A stretch of DNA of 64,000 nucleotides from NCBI GenBank assembly GCA_038373885.1, contig JAWZYV010006105.1:1-64000 (forward strand), read 5' to 3'. Shown piece by piece: positions 55,460-64,000 of this stretch; within the stretch, counting starts at the first letter, position 1; each line of letters begins with the position of its first letter. Below the pieces are notes generated by a model. It made no database searches and was not told where the DNA came from. It saw nothing but the letters and a program-made list of their open reading frames with translations. The DNA comes from Cheiracanthium punctorium (taxonomy: Eukaryota; Arthropoda; Arachnida; Araneae; Cheiracanthiidae). Position numbers and translations under genes: made by a program.

Positions 55460-55695
55460 GGCCGTGGAAGACGAGCGGCCTGTAGGTTGCTCATTTTTTT
55501 TTTCGAAGCGGCCCGTTGGCGGACCAGGTGGTCGCAGAAGGCGGGTAGCCCGCAGGTTGCACTTTTTGGTCGCGAAGAGGTTCGTGTGCCGTAGGTTGCA
55601 CAAGCCAGTAGCGAAGCGGCCCGTGTGCTCTAGGTTGCACATTTTGGCCGCAAAGCGACCATCGACGGCCAAAACTGGTCGCCGAAGCGGCTAGT
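55460..55695. repeat. GC-rich minisatellite ending in a CGGCTAGT hairpin
   Basis: Four to five diverged units of roughly 55 bp share GTAGGTTGCACATTTTGG and GCGAAGCGGCCCGTGTG wording. The block ends GTCGCCGAAGCGGCTAGT, a small hairpin followed by CTAG-T, like the Helitron-type end at 27944. It stands out from AT-rich surroundings. Open frames through it on both strands (55454-55694) are by-products of the repeat. Flanking words (TTCAGTATTTTACCA, AGCTGTATAACATAGCAT, AAGGCCGATTATAACAAA) occur on both sides, so a larger direct duplication of about 540 bp brackets it. Confidence 0.65.
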
Positions 55696-56837
55696 AACCT
55701 ATGTTTGCTTTTAGGAGGTTCAGTATTTTACCAAAATAGAAAAAAGCTGTATAACATAGCATACACTACAGTACAAGGCCGATTATAACAAACCGGGGTT
55801 TAGGGCAGAAGTCTACATGTGGGTCCCCTACATGTTGTTACTGTGTCTGACAACTACTTTATGTATTATTTCTGTGTTCGCTAATAAATCTTTGTCATGA
55901 TTAATTGTATTCAACATGAAATATACTAATATTAGATAAATGAGAATGTTTATGAACATTATAAATATATGAAACATCAACATTATGACATAAGCTTTAT
56001 TAAAAATGAAGACTTATAAAATGCAACTAAAAGACTGACTTTTTCATAATATTAATAATCATAATCGGCAAATTCCTATTTTTTAGAGGCCCCATTCTCG
56101 CTGGGTAGCTTCTTATAAAACTTTAGTGGTACTGGCAACTTATCGCATAATCACTTAAAATCTAGCAGCCATCCTAGTTACCGCTTCTTTTTGCAGAAAT
56201 TGTTAACTTGCAAATTCGAAACTGAAAAAAATTAGGCATTTACTACCTTGAAAAAAAAAACAGCCTCAAACTAAAATTGCATACTATAATAATTTAGGGG
56301 CCTTCAAAATCGGGGCCTGGGCATATGCCCCTCTTGCCTCTGCGATAATCAGGGGCTGCCTGACTATAATACTTTAATATCCAGTGCACTTCTCAAATTT
56401 TGTGTCCTTAGATGTAGCAGGTTCAATTTTTTTTTGTCCTATAACTTTAACTCTCGATTTTCGCCCTATTTCTGCATATGTGCGCAGGGCACCGGTCCCA
56501 AGTGCCCGTGCGATAGTTAGGCCCTGCTACACTATTAATAGAAGTAGCAAAGCATTTCACCGTAAGTGGTGCAAATTACCTGCAACCTTCCGAAAGAGAA
56601 ACCTCGCACCATGATTTGGTGCTAAACTAACCAGTAGAGCCAAATCTTGGCGTATTCTTTCCCCGTAGAAAGGCTTGCGGTTGATTTAGTTCCATTTTAT
56701 GGTAAGATGTCCAATTACTTTCATTAACCTTTTACGGGCCGACTTCATATTTTGAATTAGTTTATTGTATATTTTGTCTTGTGATGCGTTAGGTAAAGGA
56801 TATTAAGTCATTTAATGTTGTTGTGTTGTGTGTGTTA
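55696..56837. other. Transposon-derived AT-rich DNA, no gene
   Basis: GATAATCAGGGGC near 56345 and AAGGCCCGATTATAAC near 55251 look like opposite ends of a relative of the CAGGGCCCGATTA family, but no TSD was confirmed. No coding frame was recognised. Confidence 0.35.
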
Positions 56838-57063
56838 AGGCAAACCTGCACGCGGGGTATCTGCCAAGGATGGGGGGGGTGCCTTGGGTAGGAGGACTTT
56901 CTAAGGGGTTCTAACGCGTATTCACGTTACATTTGGAGAAAACCTACCAAAACTCCAGACCGTTAGATCGACAGCCGCGGGATGGGACCCGAACCCGGGA
57001 CTTTCACACCTCGGCCGTCTACCATTTTCAGTGGCATAACCACTGTGCCATGGCGAGGCCTTA
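56838..57063 (-). mobile_element. tRNA-derived SINE, best-preserved copy
   Basis: Minus strand: A box TGGCACAGTGGTTAT (near 57050), B box GGTTCGGGTCCC (near 56995), then GCGGCTGTCGATCTAACGGT, CGTGAATACGCGTTAGAACC and CTTGGCAGATACCCCGCGTG, ending in GTTTGCCTTAA. This is the reference copy for the SINE tails found in the palindrome arms. Confidence 0.8.
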
Positions 57064-57463
57064 AGTCATTTAAATGGAGAAAAAAATTATACAATTTTTA
57101 CTGTGTTCCCAATCGGGAGCATGGGTCACATTTCTTACTATATTTTTACTTTGGTTTCAAAAACAGAAAATAGTGATGGGTAGTTTAATAATAACTGAAA
57201 TATTAAGAATTTAAAAAAAAAGATTTAATTTTAAATTTAAGTAAAAATATGAACAATGTTTGAGGGGGGGGGGTTATCAATATAAATCTTTAAAAAATTA
57301 TGAAAATGGCTAATCATTTTTTTCCCAGTTTACCACTAATGATAGAAATGCAACTTCTATTTAAAAAAAATCAAGTCATCTTTTAACTTTATATGCTAAT
57401 TCTTTCAAGTCAATGTTGTTAAAATTTCATTTTTTCAATTTGATGTTCCCAAATGGCTGTGGT

Positions 57464-57957
57464 GTAGTGAGAAATTTTTAAGGGGGGTGGGATACGACTA
57501 CTGCAACTCATATATACAGCTAGCATCTATGCATACTAAGCATCATGTAGCTCTGTTTTCTACGTATAGTTACGCGTAATAAACTTTGCTATGTAATTAC
57601 TTTTATTCATAATTATTATATTTTAAGTAGTAATTATAAAATTTACAATCAAAAGCAAGTACAGAAATACATATATTTTGTATATGTATATAACTACTTA
57701 TACTATTTAATATCAAATACACAGATTTTCAATGAGAAATTGCGTTACGTGTGTTACTTTAAGAAAGCCCGCATAAGCGCACAAACCGCTTAAGTACACA
57801 TAATTTTTTTGCCACATCGATATGCACTTACGCGGTTTCTACTGTATATGTTTACGTGTGTGCGATTACAGAATGAAGAAGATACATTTTGTACGAAAAA
57901 AAATTTCTCATGAGGGGATTCTAACACCCCCACCCCCGCCCGTGGCTACGCCACTGC
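57464..57957. mobile_element. Long relative of the CGTAGCCAG MITE family
   Basis: The inverted right end CAGTGGCGTAGCCACGGG is intact and the left end (GGTGTAGTGAGAAATTTTTA) is decayed. Internal words GATACGACTACTGCAACTCA and TTTACGTGTGTGCGATTACA match relatives at 33878 and 35710. It is longer because of unrelated AT-rich DNA in the middle. Confidence 0.55.
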
Positions 57958-58456
57958 CAATTGGGAACATAAGCCTCTAAAAGGTTAACGGTGTTCGCGT
58001 ATATAATTTTTCTGATGTTTAAGATATTCAAAAGTAGTAGCATCATTTCTTAAAAGAACAGCAGTCAGTTTGAAAACACATTGTCTTTCCATATTGTTCA
58101 GGATTGCCCAATCTTCTAATTCCGGATGTCTGGGAAACGGGATAAATAATGTCAGCGAAGCACGCGCCCGTGAAGAAAAATGGAATCTTTTTCCGCGGCT
58201 AAGGACCGGGCGTTTATTACGCCACACACAGTATTTATGTTGCTAAATAAAACCTGAAGGGTGTCCTTGAAGAGACTCTTACGCAGTTCCAGATTCGCCT
58301 CCTGAAAGCTGATTTTTCTTCAAAACTGACAGAGAGCCAAGATTTTTGAAAAGATGCACGTATGATATTGCCGTCCTCCTCCTACGAGGTTCAGCCCGCG
58401 TCGCCAACACCGCTCTCAGTGATGTAGAGAACTGTTGAAGGTTTAATACTGTGTTC

Positions 58457-59053
58457 AGGCCCCGATTATCGCATGCCCCAGGCCCCTAATTTTGAGGGGA
58501 CCCTAATTTTTTTCAGAATGTAAATTTATTTTAAGGTTTTGTTTCAATATAGTAAATATCTAATTTTTTCAGTAATGAATTTAAATTCATTTCCCCCCCC
58601 CCCCAATTCTACCTCTCCACAGAAAAAAATATCACAGCAGATTAACGATTTCTCCAAAGAGAAGTGGTAACTAGGGTGGCTGCTAGATTTTTAAGTGACT
58701 ACATGGTAAGTTGCCAGGCCGATTGTAGTTTTTTTAGTGGCTTTCCAACGAGAATGGGGCACCAATTTACCGTTTATACTAATATTATGTAAAAGTCAGG
58801 CTTTTAGTTGTATTTTTGAAGCCTTCATTGTTAATAAAGCTTATTTCATAATGTTGATGTTTCATAATGCTTAAAATATTCCTAAACATTCTCATTTATC
58901 TAATATTAATATATTTCATGTTAAATTTATTTAATCATGACATAAGTTTGTATGAGAACATGAAGCAGTTGCTAGACACAGTAACAAAATGTAAGGGGCC
59001 CCCCATTCAGACTTCAGTCCTAGGCCCCAGTTTGTCATATAATCGGATCCTGA
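58457..59053. mobile_element. hAT-like element of the CCCGATTA family
   Basis: The left end CAGGCCCCGATTATCG and inverted right end CAGGATCCGATTATATG, with GGGGCCC-type words just inside, match the ends of the 47397-48151 MITE. The TSD is not clear, so the copy is old. Confidence 0.5.
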
Positions 59054-59059
59054 CGGTCG

Positions 59060-60128
59060 GCTTTATCGGCGCTTAATAACGAACGTAAATAATGCTGAAC
59101 GTATCGATTATAAATTACTCTCCAATGGAATAATTATTAAGTGTACTGGAAAGAAGATTTTTTTTAACATTAAATGCACTCAAATAAATTTTTAACAAGT
59201 TTTGAGAAAGCATCTGGGCCTAACAATAAATTCATACTTGTTACATTTTAAAGTAAGAATTTCATGCATAACTTTTTTAAAGATACGTCAAAAAAGGGGG
59301 AGGGTAGTCGCCCACTCTTCCTTGGAGGGCGAATTTCAAAATGTCTTAAAATGGATTTCTAGATATATATCTCTTGCGGTGTTACAGCAAGAGGTTTATG
59401 AATATCTGTTTCCTTCTCCGAGATGGAAACGGATATGTGAAAAAAAGTTTTGGTGAATGAATAAATGATCTACTTCACTAAATTTTTTTTTCAATTTTTT
59501 TCCGAATTCAATTGTTCTCTTACTGTTATTAACGCAATAATAATTCTAATTTTCTGAAAGAAATAAATGAGGACAAATACAATAGTGAAAGTTTTTTTTC
59601 AATGCCTTATAACTGCGTAAAAACTTTTGATTACCACACAAAATTTTGCAAATTTATAATTAAACTAAATTTTTCTTTCGCTCCGTTTTACAAAAACATG
59701 AAGTTATTGATCTAACATTTCTCTGCTCTAATTCTGGGACAAGACAATGAGAAATAAATTTAAATTGAAATCTGACGGAAGTAAGACTTAAATTTTCCAG
59801 ACTCAATGGTTATTACTAAACATCGGATGGTATTGTTTCCTGGATTTCCATGTCTGATCTCACTGCGCACGATAAAAACATTTGTTTAATAAGTATTAAC
59901 ATAGATTTTGGTGAATTGGGGACGATCTATGGACTAAATAGAAAATCTCGTGTTGTTAACAGAAATGTGTAAGAGCAAAATAGTGTGTATGAATGCCAGT
60001 AATTTTGATTGCAAAATCTAAATGGAAAATATTCACACAGTATCTAGGGAAGTCCCTGATTATTGCATTGGCACTTGGTATTCGTGCCTTGGCCACTGCA
60101 TGCACATAGAGCCTAAAAAATTGTGTAT
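59060..60128. other. AT-rich DNA, no supported gene
   Basis: An 84-codon frame ending at 59456 (… VYEYLFPSPRWKRICEKKFW) follows a weak TTTTTTAAAG acceptor-like stretch but has no recognised motif and was not accepted as a gene. Confidence 0.4.
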
Positions 60129-60129
60129 T

Positions 60130-60347
60130 GTGTTATTAAGGCCAATTATCTACACGAGGGATCTAGGCTTAATGGGTGTGGGGTGCCCTCCGTGGAGGTC
60201 TTTCTAACGGGTCCTAACCCGTATTAACGCTAAGTTTCGGAGGAAACTACGGAAAACTCCGAATGATTAGGTCGTGACCTGGTTTTAAACCAGGCACCTT
60301 CCGTCTCCCATTTCAGAGCGCTATACGCTCGGCCACTGGTCGGGCAT
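60130..60347 (-). mobile_element. tRNA-derived SINE
   Basis: Minus strand: CAGTGGCCGAGCGTATAGCG (A box region) and GGTTTAAAACC (B box region), with the tail words GGGTCCTAACCCGTATTAAC on the + strand matching the family body. Confidence 0.65.
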
Positions 60348-60778
60348 AAATTTGAGTTTAGACTAATAGCTAAAACTTCCGAGCAAGCATGTTAAGCCAA
60401 CTCAAGGGCGTAGCCAGGGAATGGGCTATGGACCCTAGGGTTCCTTTACAATTTTGATTTATTAGTTGGATGTCAGAAATCGGTCGCTTTTGTGATAAAC
60501 GGACGGACAGACAGCCAAAAAGAAATCATAAATGCTGTTCAACCTTGTTATAAAATCTCATTATGCTGGGGAAGCGAAAAAACTTACAATGATTCTTCAT
60601 AAGCTGCACTACACAAAAACTCAGTACCTTTAAAGAAACTTCCAGGAAAAATCTTAAATAGGAACTGCTCAGTAAAATTTTTCGAAGAGTAACGCATTTC
60701 TTAAATTTTTCGATTTATTTTTCTGAAAGTTTCGTAACTGAAGCATTTTTATCGTTTAGTACAATATATAGTGCAGCT

Positions 60779-60946
60779 CAGGGCTGTACCCAGAAGAGTG
60801 GTCGAAGGGAGTAGACACCCTTCAAAATTTTGATTTTTGTTAACAAGATGATAATTATGGAATCTTTTTCTTTTAATATTTTTCTTTCTATTTGCCTTCC
60901 TTCCGTTTGGACCCTCCCGAAAGTTTTTTCTGAGTACGGGGCCCTG
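60779..60946. mobile_element. MITE with CAGGGCTGTACCCAG ends
   Basis: The left end CAGGGCTGTACCCAGAAG and inverted right end CAGGGCCCCGTACTCAGAA enclose an AT-rich core. Flanks GTGCAGCT and CTACAGTT agree at only 5 of 8 positions. The ends resemble the copy at 63334. Confidence 0.55.
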
Positions 60947-61359
60947 CTACAGTTTTATGAAGAGACAGCTTAAAAACTTTTAAGTGTCTAACGTAATTAG
61001 TTTATTTACATTTTTGCACCAAAACCAAAGAGTTTTTCGAACCAATCTTAAGTATAACACCTTGCAAATGCCGAATTAAAAAGAAAGTTTGTTAGTTTTA
61101 TAAATTTAATTTTTAATTGAAGTTGAATTTTTGAGAGGAAGAAAATCGGAGTTACTTCGTCATGAAACCTTTCCTATTTTGCGAAGTGTTAAAAGTAGCA
61201 GAATTTGAATTTAGAAAAAGACAAGTTTTCCAAAATTTTTAAGCAGTTACCCCTCAGTTTTACCTGAATTAAATGAAGTGTAATTTAATTCTTCTTATAG
61301 GAAAATTATCCACAAAACATCCTGTCTTGATACAATGAAACTTTCTCGTTTTCTTTTAG

Positions 61360-61539
61360 TACACCAGCAAGGACGTAAAATATTACACCCGGCCATTATT
61401 TCACCGCGTGGATATCACTCCAGGGCTGTTCTGCAAAACGGGTCACGGCGTCGGATCGATATTACGACCAGAATCCTGGTGGTGCGTCTTGGAAAGTAGG
61501 CGTAGTCTCCGCGTGGATGCTGTTTCTAGAGATCGCTAA
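61360..61539 (+). CDS. Possible terminal exon of an unrecognised gene
   Basis: A good acceptor (CTTTCTCGTTTTCTTTTAG) is followed by 59 open codons and TAA, beginning TSKDVKYYTRPLFHRVD and ending SLRVDAVSRDR. The segment is clearly GC-richer than its surroundings, as exons are here, and starts in phase 0. I do not recognise the product. The +2 frame is also open for 45 codons, so the frame choice is not certain, and no upstream partner exon was found within the window. The gene would enter from the left on the + strand. Confidence 0.35.
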   Translation, partial: YTSKDVKYYTRPLFHRVDITPGLFCKTGHGVGSILRPESWWCVLESRRSLRVDAVSRDR

Positions 61540-61925
61540 AATGTATCAACCTTTATGGAGATGAATACGGAACTGAGGTCGGCGCAAGGTGGAAAAATTG
61601 CTTTTTTCCCCCTCCAATTTCCTCCTTTTTTTCTTGGAAAGTAATAATAATAATGATAAACGTATGCGTCAAACGTTTTAATTAAATCTCTCCCCAAAGA
61701 ATACATTCTGTACTTGTTTTGCTGAAACAGATTTATTTACATCATATATGCCCTATACATGCCGTACTCGTGCATATAAAAATGCAGGCCTATGTGTCAA
61801 AGTGATTTACTAGACAAGTGATTTAGATAAAAATATTTCTGATATAACAGGATCTTTTCTTTCTTTCTTTTCTCTATTGTTACAAACTTACCCAAAAGCA
61901 TTTCCATTTTAAATATTATTATTAT

Positions 61926-61959
<34 letters not shown>

Positions 61960-63333
61960 ATTAGACTAATAATTATTATTTTTCAATCCCTTGATTGAGC
62001 AACAACCACACTTCCCCGTACATTGTGGTAAATTTAGAAAAAAAAATCTGATGAGGAGGTGTTTTTTGTTTTGCTTCATTTGTTTTATATAAATACATCT
62101 GAACAAAATAAGTCAATCTTTTATATTCTAAACTAGGGGTGACAATTTCGTGGTAACGCGTTTTTAGAGTTCTGGAATGTCAGAAAAGCAACAATAAAAA
62201 TAAGTGATAAATAAATAAAATAGTTGGTGGATATTTCGGGGGAAAAAATTGCACTTCAATATACTTTAATTGGCTCTTATTTTTTTTTATATATTTTGGC
62301 TCTTTGATGAAATCCTATTGTCATCCCTGGTCTAAACTCAATTCGTCTGGGGAGTACACGTGGACCCTCGCGGATCCACCAGTGAAAGAATATTTAACTG
62401 ATTATTAGAATGACTCCACAATTTATTTCATTTTTATTTATTTAATATTATGTCAATTACTTTATTTTTTAATAGGCGCCAGGATCTCAAGTTCTACGAG
62501 CTCATACAACTCTATATACTTACATTGTAAAATATTTTTATAGGTTTGTGTTTGAGTAGTTTGTACATAGTATTAATAAGTATAAATTAAGAAAAAGAAA
62601 CGTCCTCTTGTAAACTTATTCTTACTATAATAATCCAAAGAATTTTTTTTTCATTGAGTTTGTAATCTGAACTTTTAAATACACCAGTCGAAATTAAAAA
62701 TCTCATTGCTTAAGCAGAGATAACAATTTAAAAAAAAAAAAAGAAAAAATACATCTCGAGAAAAGGAAAATGGTAAATGATGTTTTAAAGACTATGAGCA
62801 GTTTCGTAAAAAATTACTTTACTGATAACTGACTGCATACTTATGCGTGCGAATATTTGTAGCAAGCATTCCTCCGTTTGTGCCTTTAAAACAAAAATAT
62901 GAATAATACTTTATGCAATAGTAAACTTCCACTCAATTTATACTCTTAAAAAAAGTAAGTTTCGAATTAATAAACAAAAGCTTACGAAAAATGTAACATT
63001 CCGGAATTACCGTATACCGAATAAACAAATAATAAAATAAAAGCATAATTTAACCTGTAAAATAAACATAGAAAGCAAATTATGCTCTGTAATCACGCCT
63101 AAAAAAAGGATAATGTGGCACCAGAGCCTTGGGTTGTCAGTACTTACGCAAATAATGAATTAATGATTTAAGTTAAAAAAATAAAGCGTAGCGTTGTGCT
63201 TATGAAATTTGGTTTTGCTGTACAAGGGTGTATTAGACTCATGTTTTACTTTCATTCGTTCAACATCTTCATATCCACTTGCATAACTGGATAGGGTTTT
63301 GGGGAAGGGGGGGGGGTTGCACTCACCTACTGA
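61540..63333. other. AT-rich DNA with microsatellites, no gene
   Basis: It holds (AT)n tracts at about 61926-61960, A/T-rich low-complexity runs and no supported coding frame or transposon ends. Confidence 0.5.
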
Positions 63334-63491
63334 CAAGGCCGTACCCAGAAAAAAATTGGGGGGGGGGATACTAAACGGTGAAAAAGGCTAAATTTTTTCC
63401 CAAAAAGTCTTCATCATTATTATTTTGTTAACAAAATTTTAAATTTCCGGGGGGGGACCGGACCCCCTGGTCCCCCCTGGGTACGGCCTTG
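63334..63491. mobile_element. MITE with CAAGGCCGTACCCAG ends
   Basis: The ends CAAGGCCGTACCCAGAAA and, inverted, CAAGGCCGTACCCAGG are near-identical, with G-runs and C-runs just inside, like the CGTAGCCAG MITEs. Flanks CCTACTGA and CTCCCTGA agree at 5 of 8 positions. The interior is AT-rich with no frame. Confidence 0.7.
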
Positions 63492-64000
63492 CTCCCTGAC
63501 TTAAGCTCTAACCCAAATATTTCCGTATTTCGCATTTTATTTAGTTTTAAATCACGTCCCTTTTACAAAATGAATGAATTAATAAAGAACTTTTGAAAGT
63601 AACACATGCATGTACATAAGCATAATTATACATATGCGTTATTAAGAATTTTTTTTTAAATTATGTTTTGAGAATGTTTCAAATGTGGCTTCAAAGAAAG
63701 AAAGCACGAAATGTAAAACGTAAAATACTGTTTTAAAACGGTAAATCGTATTTTATTGTAATTTAATTCAGCGGAAATCTGAAGGAATGGTTGGATACAG
63801 TACTTTCACTGCTGTGATCATAATTAAAAAAAGTCAGGAAAAATTAGAAAAGAAAGTATTATCCAAATAATAAAATTATCTTCACAAAAATATTTTTCCT
63901 CTGCCCTTCTCAGAGGTTTCGCTTAGTTCCAATTTTCGCCAAACTTTGGCATGCAGTTTGGCTGGATCAGATAAAGTACGCCAATGATTGGCGCATGTTT
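63492..64000. other. AT-rich DNA at the window edge, nothing recognised
   Basis: No coding frame, TIR or SINE boxes were seen. Confidence 0.5.

Noticed and set aside
55454..55694. Arg-rich frames on both strands
   Set aside because: They are generated by the GC-rich minisatellite units.
57985..58301. Possible minus-strand exon with a CAG acceptor
   Set aside because: The 80-codon frame starts at GTG, and its frame meets a TAG about 15 nt upstream; the frame that follows the acceptor stops early. No single consistent exon results.

Overview
The window looks like a piece of an AT-rich, intron-bearing animal nuclear genome, most likely an arthropod and plausibly a chelicerate. The signs are a gene with a MADF plus BESS architecture, canonical GTAAGT/AG splice sites, tRNA-derived SINEs, Penelope-type GIY-YIG remnants, Tc1 and piggyBac-like elements, Helitron ends, and a very large number of hAT elements with intact 8-bp target-site duplications (TSDs). 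The host assignment is inference; no species was identified.

Only one host gene can be rebuilt with confidence. Exon 1 (2524-2892, MADF domain) and exon 2 (26865-27443, BESS motif) are both on the + strand, both junctions are phase 0, and together they give a 315-residue MADF-BESS type regulator. They are separated by an intron of about 24 kb that is mostly transposons. A possible terminal exon of an unrecognised gene lies at 61360-61539. The rest of the window is mobile DNA and unassignable AT-rich sequence.

The outstanding object is inside that intron: a 13,986-bp near-perfect palindrome at 8500-22485. Its arms are about 6.9 and 7.0 kb, its central spacer is 63 bp, and it is flanked by an exact 8-bp duplication (TTACAACA), so it inserted as one unit. 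Each arm carries the same intact 515-codon gene, transcribed toward the centre, with its own promoter-like region (CCAAT box, GATA and CACGTG motifs) and an AATAAA polyadenylation signal. By motif reading, the protein joins an AlkB/ALKBH2-like 2-oxoglutarate oxygenase fold that has lost its HxD metal motif and its 2OG-binding arginine, a Myc-type nuclear localisation signal, two PC4-like ssDNA-binding modules, a Cys/His-containing tail and a C-terminal CVIM prenylation box. No transposase was found in it. This is the best candidate for an undescribed system.

Regions in order: 1-2.5 kb, edge hairpin MITE and MADF promoter; 2.5-2.9 kb, exon 1; 2.9-8.5 kb, intron with a piggyBac-like MITE beside the splice donor, a Penelope remnant and hammerhead-like motif, and the start of a 190-bp-TIR element that hosts the palindrome; 8.5-22.5 kb, the palindrome; 22.5-26.9 kb, intron with MITEs, a SINE and Helitron-like DNA; 26.9-27.4 kb, exon 2; 27.4-44.6 kb, nested hAT elements, a Tigger-like element, MITEs and Penelope ends; 44.65-52.4 kb, a Tc1 element split by a 4.8-kb hAT that itself holds a hAT MITE and Helitron DNA; 52.4-64 kb, SINEs, a GC-rich minisatellite, further MITEs and the possible terminal exon.
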